Made by a program: the position numbers and the translations under genes. A model generated the notes under the pieces. That model made no database searches. It saw only the letters and a program-made list of their open reading frames with translations, and was not told the origin of the DNA. Below are positions 17,315 through 25,142 of a stretch of DNA of 64,000 nucleotides, piece after piece. The number at the start of each line of letters is the position of its first letter. The stretch's first letter is position 1. Origin of the DNA: Sediminibacterium sp. UBA657 (lineage in GTDB: Bacteria; Bacteroidota; Bacteroidia; Chitinophagales; Chitinophagaceae); NCBI GenBank assembly GCA_002299885.1, contig DBOB01000030.1:1-64000 (forward strand), read 5' to 3'.

Positions 17315-18076
17315 ATGAGAAAACAAATAGCTGCAGCAAACTGGAAAATGAATTTAAGCCAAAATGAGGCTGAAAGCTTATTAGACCAATTGTTAGCTTC
17401 TGACTTAAATTTAACCGAAAATCAATCCGCCATTTTTGCTGTTCCAGCTATTTATATTCCTTTAGCAATTCAAAAATTGGTAGGCAAAAAACAGATGTTT
17501 GTTGCTGCTCAAAATTGTCATCAAAAAGCAAGTGGTGCTTACACTGGTGAAATTGCTGCATCTATGTATAAGTCTGTAGGAGTGAATTATATTGTACTTG
17601 GACATTCTGAAAGACGTGAATATTTTAATGAGTCAGATACTTTATTAGCAGAAAAAACAGAAGCTGTTTTAGGCATTGGAAGCACTCCAATTTTTTGTTG
17701 TGGTGAGCCATTAGAAATTAGAGAAGCAGGCACACAGAATAGTTTTGTAGAAGCACAATTAAAGAATGCATTATTTCAATTATCCGCTGAACAAATTATA
17801 AATGTGGTGATTGCCTATGAACCAATTTGGGCCATCGGAACAGGGAAAACTGCAACTAGTGCGCAAGCCCAAGAAATTCATGCCTATATAAGGTCTGTAT
17901 TTGCAGCTCATTATGGTCAATCTATCGCAGACCAAATTTCAATTTTATATGGAGGCAGCGTGAAAGCTGCGAACGCAAATGAAATTTTTTCACAACCAGA
18001 TGTAGACGGAGGATTAGTTGGTGGTGCCTCTTTAATTGCAACTGAATTTGCAGCCATCATCAACGCACTAAAATAG
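17315..18076 (+). CDS. tpiA: Triosephosphate isomerase
   Basis: The normal length (253 aa from this start). All catalytic elements are visible: the lysine in AANWKMN at the N-terminus, the histidine in LGHSERREYF, and the glutamate in AYEPIWAIGTGKTA. The phosphate-binding loops YGGSVKAAN and DGGLVGGASL are also present. The enzyme interconverts dihydroxyacetone phosphate and glyceraldehyde 3-phosphate in the cytoplasm. The frame is open upstream to 17144, but that stretch overlaps the end of glmU in another frame. The ATGs at 17306 and 17315 are the credible starts, and 17315 gives the standard MRKQIAAANWKMN. lepA follows after 25 nt. Confidence 0.97.
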   Translation: MRKQIAAANWKMNLSQNEAESLLDQLLASDLNLTENQSAIFAVPAIYIPLAIQKLVGKKQMFVAAQNCHQKASGAYTGEIAASMYKSVGVNYIVLGHSERREYFNESDTLLAEKTEAVLGIGSTPIFCCGEPLEIREAGTQNSFVEAQLKNALFQLSAEQIINVVIAYEPIWAIGTGKTATSAQAQEIHAYIRSVFAAHYGQSIADQISILYGGSVKAANANEIFSQPDVDGGLVGGASLIATEFAAIINALK

Positions 18077-18101
18077 TTATAAAAAGAACACGCATAATTA
18101 C

Positions 18102-19886
18102 ATGAAGCATATAAGAAATTTTTGTATCATAGCCCACATTGATCATGGTAAAAGTACCTTGGCAGATCGTTTATTAGAACATACCAAAACGATTACAGAG
18201 CGCGAGATGATGAACCAGGTATTGGATGATATGGATTTAGAGCGAGAGAAGGGCATAACTATTAAGAGCCATGCAATTCAGATCAATTATATCCATAAAG
18301 GCGAGACCTATACATTAAATTTAATCGACACACCAGGTCACGTTGATTTTAGTTATGAAGTAAGTCGTGCTTTGGCAGCTTGTGAAGGTGCATTGCTATT
18401 GGTTGACGCATCACAAGGGATACAAGCACAAACAATTAGTAATTTATATTTAGCACTTGACAATAATTTAGAAATCATCCCAGTCATTAATAAAATAGAC
18501 ATGGATGGTGCTAAGATTCCAGAAGTAACAGACCAGATTATTGACTTGATTGGATGTAAACAAGAAGATATTTTATTGGCAAGTGGTCGTTCAGGTATTG
18601 GTATAGAAGAAATATTACAAGCAATTGTAGAAAGAATACCAGCTCCTGTAGGTGATACAGAAGCTCCATTGCAAGCATTGATTTTTGATAGTGTATTCAA
18701 TAATTTTAGAGGAATCATTGTTTACTATAGAATAATGAATGGGGTTTTGAAAAAGAATGATAAAATTAAATTCGTAGCATCTGGTAGAGAATACATTGCG
18801 GATGAAGTGGGCGTATTAAAGTTAGCTATGACACCAAAAGCCGAAGTAAGGGCAGGTGACGTGGGTTATATTATTACTGGTATTAAAGTAGCCAAGGAAG
18901 TTAAAGTAGGTGATACCATTACTTTAGCCAATAATCCTGGGCCAATGATACATGGTTTTGAGGAAGTAAAACCAATGGTATTTTCTGGTATTTATCCTGT
19001 AAACACAGATGAATTTGAGGAGTTAAGAGAATGCATGGATAAGTTACAATTGAATGATGCTTCTTTAACGTTTGAATTAGAAACTTCTCAAGCATTAGGA
19101 TTTGGATTCCGTTGTGGATTCCTTGGACTATTGCATATGGAGATTGTACAAGAACGTTTAGAACGCGAGTTCAATCAAACAGTTATCACAACTGTCCCTA
19201 ACGTAAGTTTTATTGCATACACTACAAGAGACGAAAAGATCATTGTCAATAATCCAACCGAGATGCCAGATCCAGTAAAGATCAAACGTATCGAAGAACC
19301 ATTTATTAGAGCTCAAATTATTACTACACCTGACTATATTGGTAATATCATCACTTTATGTTTAGGTAAAAGAGGGATGCTCATCAATCAGAGTTATCTT
19401 ACACCAACTAGGGTTGAATTGATTTTTGAAATGCCTTTGACCGAGATTGTATTTGATTTTTATGATAAGTTAAAGAGTCAAACAAGAGGATACGCTTCTT
19501 TTGATTATACACAGATTGGATTTAGAGATGCAGATATTGTAAAGATGGATATCTTATTGAACAATGAAAAAGTAGATGCCTTGAGTGCTTTAATTCATAG
19601 AGGTAAATCTGCTGAATTTGGTCGTAAACTTTGTGAGAAATTAAAAGATTTATTGACGAAGCAACAATTCCAAATAGCTATTCAGGCTGCTATTGGTGCA
19701 AAAGTAGTTGCGAGAGAGAATATCTCTGCAATGCGAAAGGATGTAACAGCTAAATGTTATGGTGGTGATATTAGCCGTAAACGTAAATTATTAGAGAAGC
19801 AAAAAGAAGGTAAAAAGAGAATGCGTCAAATTGGAAACGTAGAAATACCTCAAGAAGCTTTCTTAGCAGTTTTAAAATTAGATTAA
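18102..19886 (+). CDS. lepA: Elongation factor 4 (LepA), back-translocating GTPase
   Basis: Full length (594 aa). G1 is AHIDHGKSTLADRLLE, G3 is DTPGHVDFSYEVSRALA, and G4 is NKIDMDGA. The LepA-specific C-terminal domain is recognised from YGGDISRKRKLLEKQKEGKKRM near the end. EF4 acts on stalled or mis-translocated ribosomes and influences initiation and assembly. The gene is preceded by tpiA (25 nt) with no clear promoter between, and converges on the HAD phosphatase gene with a 10-nt gap and no obvious terminator. Confidence 0.97.
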   Translation: MKHIRNFCIIAHIDHGKSTLADRLLEHTKTITEREMMNQVLDDMDLEREKGITIKSHAIQINYIHKGETYTLNLIDTPGHVDFSYEVSRALAACEGALLLVDASQGIQAQTISNLYLALDNNLEIIPVINKIDMDGAKIPEVTDQIIDLIGCKQEDILLASGRSGIGIEEILQAIVERIPAPVGDTEAPLQALIFDSVFNNFRGIIVYYRIMNGVLKKNDKIKFVASGREYIADEVGVLKLAMTPKAEVRAGDVGYIITGIKVAKEVKVGDTITLANNPGPMIHGFEEVKPMVFSGIYPVNTDEFEELRECMDKLQLNDASLTFELETSQALGFGFRCGFLGLLHMEIVQERLEREFNQTVITTVPNVSFIAYTTRDEKIIVNNPTEMPDPVKIKRIEEPFIRAQIITTPDYIGNIITLCLGKRGMLINQSYLTPTRVELIFEMPLTEIVFDFYDKLKSQTRGYASFDYTQIGFRDADIVKMDILLNNEKVDALSALIHRGKSAEFGRKLCEKLKDLLTKQQFQIAIQAAIGAKVVARENISAMRKDVTAKCYGGDISRKRKLLEKQKEGKKRMRQIGNVEIPQEAFLAVLKLD

Positions 19887-19896
19887 TCAAAAGATT

Positions 19897-20445
19897 TTAT
19901 AAGGCTTGTGCAAACTGAAATAGATGATCATATCGGTCATCTATTTTTGTATCAGGGAATGGCGCTTCCGGATGTGTAGTTGCTAAATAGACGGTATGCA
20001 TGCCTGCATTACGACCAAATTCCATATCTGACATTCGATTACCAACCATGATTGATTTTGCAAAATCAATTGATGGAAATTGCTCCTTAGCTTGAAAAGC
20101 CATGCCAGGTTGTGGTTTTCTATTGTAGGATTCATTATCTAAATCTGAACAATAAAATATAGCGTCAATTCTTCCTCCCAATTCAATAATATGATTTGTC
20201 ATATTTTCATGTATCAAAGCTAAATCGGCATCAGTCATCCATCCTTTACCAATACCTTTTTGATTGGTCGTAATTATAATTTTGGAAAATTTTTGAGCGA
20301 GTAGGGGTAAAGCCTTTAAGCTTTCTGAGTAAAATTGAAATTCAGACCAATTTCTGATATAGTCCTCTTTTTTTTCGTGATTGATGACGCCATCACGATC
20401 TAAAAATAGTGTCCAATCTTTAGTGATATGTAGATTACTCAACAT
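19897..20445 (-). CDS. HAD-IIIA phosphatase, GmhB-like, without the zinc loop
   Basis: A 182-residue HAD hydrolase. The nucleophile motif is FLDRDGVIN (about residues 14-22), motif II is TTNQKGIGKG, and motifs III/IV are the lysine in RKPQPGM and VGNRMSDMEFGRNAG. This is the histidinol-phosphatase/GmhB subgroup, which dephosphorylates heptose 1,7-bisphosphate. Classical GmhB carries a zinc loop with Cys and His before RKPxPGM. Here that stretch reads YCSDLDNESYNRKPQPGM and has only one Cys, so the zinc site appears lost. The gene directly abuts gmhA, which supports a role on a heptose phosphate. No kinase or nucleotidyltransferase (hldE) is nearby. Confidence 0.82.
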   Translation of the reverse strand: MLSNLHITKDWTLFLDRDGVINHEKKEDYIRNWSEFQFYSESLKALPLLAQKFSKIIITTNQKGIGKGWMTDADLALIHENMTNHIIELGGRIDAIFYCSDLDNESYNRKPQPGMAFQAKEQFPSIDFAKSIMVGNRMSDMEFGRNAGMHTVYLATTHPEAPFPDTKIDDRYDHLFQFAQAL

Positions 20446-21027
20446 CTATTTGCCAAAAATATTTTCTTCAACCAATTCACAAATGATATGTCCTACTAAA
20501 ATATGTGACTCCTGAATTCTTGGTGTCGTTGTTGAAGGGATATTGATTAAAAAATCACTCAATGTTTTCATTTTTCCTCCAGCAGCGCCTGTGAAACCAA
20601 CAGTAACAACTCCAATTGATTTAGCCATTTCAAAAGCTTTGACAATATTACCTGAATTACCAGAAGTGCTAATGCCTACTAAAACATCACCAGGCTTAGC
20701 AAGACCTTCTAATAATCTAGCATAAATCACATCATAACTATAATCATTAGCCACTGCAGTTAAATAGGAACTATTACAATGAAGCGCATCCGAAGGCAAT
20801 GCTTTTCTGTCTTTGTAGAAACGGCCAGAAAATTCTGCGGCCAAATGTTGCGCATCTGCAGCACTTCCACCATTGCCTGCAAAATAGACTGCATTCCCTT
20901 GTTTAAATGCATGTGTAATAGCGTGTACAATCTTTTCAATTTCAAGCATCAATTGCTCGTCTTTCAATAAAGCTTGCTTTACTTCAATAGATCCTTCTAT
21001 AATCGACTTAATTTGTTGTAATGACAT
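20446..21027 (-). CDS. gmhA: SIS-domain isomerase, GmhA-like (sedoheptulose 7-phosphate isomerase)
   Basis: A 193-residue SIS protein. It shows YFAGNGGSAADAQHLAAEFSGRF (residues about 48-70), which in GmhA binds the sugar phosphate, then GISTSGNSGNIVKAFEMA and a C-terminal HILVGHIICELVE. This is the GmhA/DiaA type; the FSGRFYKDRKALPS stretch and the abutting HAD phosphatase favour GmhA, the first enzyme of glycero-manno-heptose synthesis, over DiaA. The gene is downstream of two glycosyltransferase genes on the same strand (28 nt after the GT4 gene). Heptose for cell-surface glycan is the likely end use. Confidence 0.88.
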   Translation of the reverse strand: MSLQQIKSIIEGSIEVKQALLKDEQLMLEIEKIVHAITHAFKQGNAVYFAGNGGSAADAQHLAAEFSGRFYKDRKALPSDALHCNSSYLTAVANDYSYDVIYARLLEGLAKPGDVLVGISTSGNSGNIVKAFEMAKSIGVVTVGFTGAAGGKMKTLSDFLINIPSTTTPRIQESHILVGHIICELVEENIFGK

Positions 21028-21055
21028 GGCTAATAATTTATGTGTCTCCAGGTTT

Positions 21056-22186
21056 TTATAATTGTTGGTATAAAGTTAAAAAAGATTGTCGCATTTGTTC
21101 CCAACTATATTTTTTCTTTTCTGAGATTAAGTGAGGCATAAAATGTGCATTGCCTCTTTCATATAACTTAAGAATACCTTCTGCTATTGCTTTTGGATTT
21201 GGTTCAACAACCAAGCCAACTTTATCATGTGGCACAGTATCAGCCAATCCACCTACATTGGTCACCAACATTGGTTTTAAAAAATGATAGGCCATTGGGG
21301 TGACACCACTTTGAGTTGCATTACGATAAGGCTGAATGATAAAATCTGCTGCTGAAACATATAATTTTACATCTCTTTCGCCAATATATTCATTGTATAC
21401 AGAGATTGTATCAGATAAACCCAGCGCTTTTATTTGTTCTAAATAGGGGGTAGGTGATTCATAGAATTCACCTGCAATCACTAACTTAATACCAGCGGTT
21501 TTAATTGCTGGTTGAGACATTGCTTCAATTAATAAATCTAACCCTTTATAGGCCCTCACAAAACCAAAGAATAAAATGACTTTATCTGTATCCTGCAAAT
21601 TCAATAACTTCCTCGCATCACTTGAAGGCATTGCTTCTCCAAAATGATCATAAATAGGATGGGGCGAAATGCAAGATGGTTTGTTGGTAAATATTTTTAC
21701 ATCGTCTTGTACTTTTTTGCTCATGGTTAAAAAACCATCTACAGCACGTACAAAATACTTTGTAAATAAAGTATCTCCAATTCTTTTTTCATGTGGAATC
21801 ATATTGTCCACAATAGCAATTACCTTGGTATGCTTATTCCATTTTACAATACTTAAAATAGTACCTAAACAAGGCGCTAAGAATGGAATCCAATAACGCA
21901 CTATAATTAAATCTGGGCGTTCTTTTTTGATTTTTAAACCAACCTTAATCCAATTAAAAGGATTGATTGAATTCATAGCCACTTCAATAGAAAGTCCTTT
22001 AGGTGCAGGATCAGAAGAATATTGCGTTTTACCTGGGAATAAAAAATTTGGATATTGTAAGGAGAAGGTATAAAGTTTGGTTTGGATAGATGCTTGCATA
22101 AAATCTTGCGCTAGTTTTTCATCAAAAGCAGCAAGGTTGCCTCTTAATGGCCATGCTGGCCCCATAATGATCAATCGATCTACCAT
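21056..22186 (-). CDS. Glycosyltransferase family 4 (GT-B)
   Basis: A 376-residue GT-B enzyme. The N-terminal part has GPAWPLRGNLAAFDEKLA, a glycine-rich acceptor-side loop. The C-terminal donor-binding half has ILFFGFVRAYKGLDLLIEAM, KLVIAGEFYES, and late GLVVEPNPKAIAEGILKLYE, the conserved GT4 donor loop with its paired glutamates. No membrane helix is evident, so it is cytoplasmic or membrane-associated. Its start overlaps the 3' end of the GT2 gene by 7 nt, so the two are translationally coupled. With gmhA and the HAD gene downstream, assembly of a surface polysaccharide or LPS part is likely. Donor and acceptor are unknown. Confidence 0.85.
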   Translation of the reverse strand: MVDRLIIMGPAWPLRGNLAAFDEKLAQDFMQASIQTKLYTFSLQYPNFLFPGKTQYSSDPAPKGLSIEVAMNSINPFNWIKVGLKIKKERPDLIIVRYWIPFLAPCLGTILSIVKWNKHTKVIAIVDNMIPHEKRIGDTLFTKYFVRAVDGFLTMSKKVQDDVKIFTNKPSCISPHPIYDHFGEAMPSSDARKLLNLQDTDKVILFFGFVRAYKGLDLLIEAMSQPAIKTAGIKLVIAGEFYESPTPYLEQIKALGLSDTISVYNEYIGERDVKLYVSAADFIIQPYRNATQSGVTPMAYHFLKPMLVTNVGGLADTVPHDKVGLVVEPNPKAIAEGILKLYERGNAHFMPHLISEKKKYSWEQMRQSFLTLYQQL

Positions 22187-23121
22187 CCTTGTTTCTCCTC
22201 AATTAAATAAACATTTCTATCTGCTGCATTCCGATTCATGATTTCAGCAATAAATCCTGCTAAAAATAATTGTGTACCAATGACCATAGAAGTTAAAGCA
22301 ATAAAAAATGCAGGCCTGTTTGTGATACTTGAATCTGGATCAATGAATTTGCCTACGATAATATAAAAAACAGAGACAAATCCAATTAGAAAGAAAAGAC
22401 TACCAATTAATCCAAAGAATTGCATTGGCTTCTTACCAAATTTGGACAAAAATTGAATCGTTAATAAATCTAAAAAACCGTTTACAAATCTTTCCCATCC
22501 AAATTTTGTATGTCCATATTTTCTAGCTTGGTGTTGAACTACTTTTTCACCAATTCTTTTGAATCCGGCCCATTTAGCTAAGATTGGAATATATCGGTGC
22601 ATTTCTCCAAAGACTTCAATACTCTTAACAACCTTTAATTGATAGGCTTTAATACCACAATTAAAATCATGTAAATGAATGCCAGAGCTTTTACTTGCAA
22701 CGGTATTGTATAATTTAGAAGGAATATTTTTAGTGAAGGTATTGTCGAAGCGTTTCTTCTTCCATCCGCTTACTAAATGATACCCTTGATCCATGATCAT
22801 CGTATAGAATTCAGGAATTTCATCTGGACTATCTTGTAAATCGGCATCCATCGTCATCACCATATCACCTTGAGCGGCTTTGAAGCCCTCATTTAATGCA
22901 GCAGACTTACCATAATTACGTTGAAATTTAATACCCTTTAATTGAGGATATTGATTGCGTAAACTTGAAATCACATCCCAACTTCCGTCATCACTGCCAT
23001 CGTCAATCATGATTACCTCATAAGCATATGCATTTGCCTCCATGACACGATGTATCCATGCCATTAATTCTGGCAAAGACTCCGCTTCATTGTATAAAGG
23101 TATAACGACAGAAATCTGCAT
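22180..23121 (-). CDS. Glycosyltransferase family 2, polyprenyl-phosphate (DPM1/GtrB-like) type
   Basis: A 313-residue GT2 protein. The GT-A fold starts with ISVVIPLYNEAESLPEL; the DxD-type metal site is MDADLQDSPDEIPEF (DAD at residues 92-94). Two hydrophobic helices near the C-terminus (about 232-256 and 267-290) form the GtrB/ArnC-like membrane part. Such enzymes transfer a sugar from a nucleotide to undecaprenyl phosphate at the inner membrane. The gene is 7 nt after the DUF4199 gene and overlaps the GT4 gene, within a minus-strand run of five genes. The acceptor and sugar are not readable from sequence. Confidence 0.88.
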   Translation of the reverse strand: MQISVVIPLYNEAESLPELMAWIHRVMEANAYAYEVIMIDDGSDDGSWDVISSLRNQYPQLKGIKFQRNYGKSAALNEGFKAAQGDMVMTMDADLQDSPDEIPEFYTMIMDQGYHLVSGWKKKRFDNTFTKNIPSKLYNTVASKSSGIHLHDFNCGIKAYQLKVVKSIEVFGEMHRYIPILAKWAGFKRIGEKVVQHQARKYGHTKFGWERFVNGFLDLLTIQFLSKFGKKPMQFFGLIGSLFFLIGFVSVFYIIVGKFIDPDSSITNRPAFFIALTSMVIGTQLFLAGFIAEIMNRNAADRNVYLIEEKQGW

Positions 23122-23128
23122 ATTGAAT

Positions 23129-23653
23129 TTATTGAGCTGTGTCTTGTTTAAAAGGGTCTACTGGGTTTTTCTTTGCAACAGCAGCTCCAATTAAAGAACC
23201 TATTGCACCTAAAAATCCTGTTCCAAAAATAGCACCAGCAATAGCAAATGGAAGGAATAATTTCTTAGTCATTGCTATTCCTTGTTCAATCATCTCGTCT
23301 GTCAACTTTGGATTTTTTGCCATTTCAACCCTAGACATTTCAATGATTTTATCAACCATATCAGGGAATAAAACATATAATGCAAGTAGCGTGTAAATAA
23401 CTGTAATGACAATAACCACTGCGGTTGTTTTAAAACCATGGGCAAAAATATTACCAAAAGTGACGTTGTTATCACTTTGATTCGCGAACAAAACATTACC
23501 ATATATAATACCACCAATCAAGATAGCATAACTCAACCAGTTTAACCATTGTGTGGTATATAAGTTAAACACATAAATAATGATGCTAAATAAAATAGAG
23601 ATACCTCCTAAAATAGCGCCTTTAATAATATGAGAAGTAATTTGTTTTTCCAT
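23129..23653 (-). CDS. DUF4199 family inner-membrane protein
   Basis: A 174-residue protein with four predicted membrane helices (about residues 10-28, 37-55, 73-95 and 138-160) and a charged C-terminus. The pattern matches DUF4199, a family confined mainly to Bacteroidota with no known function. It includes a glycine-rich final helix, IAGAIFGTGFLGAIGSLIGA. It is the first gene of the run DUF4199-GT2-GT4-gmhA-HAD and lies 59 nt from the dihydroorotase-like gene. The position next to a polyprenyl-phosphate glycosyltransferase suggests a role in lipid-linked glycan export or assembly, which is inference only. Confidence 0.8.
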   Translation of the reverse strand: MEKQITSHIIKGAILGGISILFSIIIYVFNLYTTQWLNWLSYAILIGGIIYGNVLFANQSDNNVTFGNIFAHGFKTTAVVIVITVIYTLLALYVLFPDMVDKIIEMSRVEMAKNPKLTDEMIEQGIAMTKKLFLPFAIAGAIFGTGFLGAIGSLIGAAVAKKNPVDPFKQDTAQ

Positions 23654-23712
23654 GTGTTTGTTTTATTAGAAATTATTGAAGCTGTTATTTATAAAGTTAA
23701 ATTTCGATCTGT

Positions 23713-24981
23713 TTATTCTTTATTTAGATGAAATTGACCTTTTGCATATGTTCCAATGACTGTTCCATTTAATGCCTTATCCAAGAAAGGATTATTCACC
23801 GATTTGCTTTTCGAGTTTGCTTTTAAAGGTGTAAATGAATTAGTACGATTGAATAAAGTAAGATCAACTTTCTGTCCCTCTTTTATAGTATTTGAACCAA
23901 GGTTGAAAATTTGTCTAGCGTGATTGGATAACAAATTAGCAATGGCTTCGTCCTTTAATTTCGGAAATAAATGGTTGATGGTCGCATAAGTGGTTTCTAT
24001 ACAAGCTATTCCTGCTTTTGCATATTCAAACTCAATCGTTTTTCCATCCCAATCCTGAGGTTGGTGGTGAGAACTGATACAATCTACCACACCGCGTTCC
24101 ACTGCATCTTGTAAAGCTGCTTGGTCAGCCTTTGTTCTTAATGGTGGATACACTTTCAATAAGGTATCATAAGTATTTAAATCAGTTTCATTAAAATACA
24201 AGTGGTATGGGGTAACACTACATGTGAGTGCTAAACCTGCTTTTTTACCAGCTTCAATTAATGAAATACCCTTTGCAGTACTTACACCAGTGATATGTAG
24301 TTTAGAATTGGTGTATTTTAATAGTTCAATGTCTCTTGCAATCATCAACTCTTCTGCAATCGCAGGGATACCTGGTAGGCCAATTTGAGTTGAAGTAATC
24401 CCTTCATTCATTAAACCAACAGCACCCATACTTTTATCGATTGGCATTTGAATGACAACACCATCAAAAGTTTTTACATATTGTAATGCTTTCAGGAAAA
24501 GCAAGTTGGATTGAACAGGGTATAAGCCATCACTCGAAGCAACAGCTCCAGCCTGATGCATATCTATCATTTCTGCTAAATCTTTTCCTTCAATTTTTTT
24601 GGATAAAGCGCCTATTGGTAAAATTTCAATTGGAAGATGTTGCTGTTGTTGAACGATATAATTAACCTGTGTTTTATTATCCATCACAGGCTGTGTATTG
24701 GGTACTACAAAAACAGTGGTAAATCCACCCGCTTGAGCAGCAGCGGCACCAGTCTTTAATGTTTCTCTATGCTCATATCCTGGGTCACAAAAATGCGTAA
24801 ATGGATCTACCCATCCTAAACTTACAATAGTACCTGGGTAATCTACAATTTGATCGGCTTTTCCTTCATAATGGTCTTGAATGGAAACTAATACTGCGTC
24901 TTGAAGAAGGATATCTTTTACTTGGCCGTTATATGGCGAATGCTGATCAGCAATTTTGACTTGCCTGAGAAGAATTGTCAT
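23713..24981 (-). CDS. Dihydroorotase homologue lacking metal ligands (PyrC'-like)
   Basis: A 422-residue member of the class I dihydroorotase family by length and framework: PNTQPVMDNKTQ, GITSTQIGLPGIPAIAEEL, VTPYHLYFNETDL and PPLRTKADQAAL are conserved. The catalytic residues are not. The HxH metal motif and the following Arg are replaced in DPFTHFCDPG (Phe61, His63, Cys65). The usual HCED is MPID (179-182). HIxHVST is HITGVST (Gly232). The catalytic Asp of the final DHAPH motif is replaced in SSHHQPQD (303-310). Similar inactive PyrC' proteins support aspartate transcarbamoylase in some bacteria. Alternatively it has a role in the adjoining envelope cluster. An active pyrC must be elsewhere. 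Confidence 0.8.
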   Translation of the reverse strand: MTILLRQVKIADQHSPYNGQVKDILLQDAVLVSIQDHYEGKADQIVDYPGTIVSLGWVDPFTHFCDPGYEHRETLKTGAAAAQAGGFTTVFVVPNTQPVMDNKTQVNYIVQQQQHLPIEILPIGALSKKIEGKDLAEMIDMHQAGAVASSDGLYPVQSNLLFLKALQYVKTFDGVVIQMPIDKSMGAVGLMNEGITSTQIGLPGIPAIAEELMIARDIELLKYTNSKLHITGVSTAKGISLIEAGKKAGLALTCSVTPYHLYFNETDLNTYDTLLKVYPPLRTKADQAALQDAVERGVVDCISSHHQPQDWDGKTIEFEYAKAGIACIETTYATINHLFPKLKDEAIANLLSNHARQIFNLGSNTIKEGQKVDLTLFNRTNSFTPLKANSKSKSVNNPFLDKALNGTVIGTYAKGQFHLNKE

Positions 24982-25087
24982 CGAGTCAATGAATTTGATG
25001 CAATATACTTCGTTTTTAGGAATTGAAGGCTATTTAGGCCTTATTTAGCATGATTTTAGGTGAATTAGTCTAACTATTTGGAAAGTA

Positions 25088-25107
25088 ATGGATAGATATC
25101 AGTCCAT
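25088..25107. repeat. Imperfect 20-bp palindrome in the pyrC-like/helicase gap
   Basis: ATGGATAGATATCAGTCCAT equals its own reverse complement at 16 of 20 positions. It lies 22 bp upstream of the TAACTTCG element of the helicase gene, in the 161-bp divergent gap, where an operator could sit. Confidence 0.4.
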
Positions 25108-25129
25108 CTAATGTATGGGTTTATTGAGT

Positions 25130-25137
25130 TAACTTCG
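25130..25137 (+). promoter_or_regulatory. TTCG-variant -7 element immediately before the helicase ATG
   Basis: TAACTTCG differs from TAnnTTTG by one base and ends 5 nt before the ATG at 25143. Transcription would begin at or near the start codon. No TTG lies at the usual 17-23 nt upstream. Confidence 0.4.
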
Positions 25138-25142
25138 CCACC

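Noticed and set aside
19897..23653. The gmhA/GT run as a complete capsule or O-antigen locus
   Set aside because: No flippase, polymerase or sugar-nucleotide synthesis genes are present, so only a partial surface-glycan role can be claimed.
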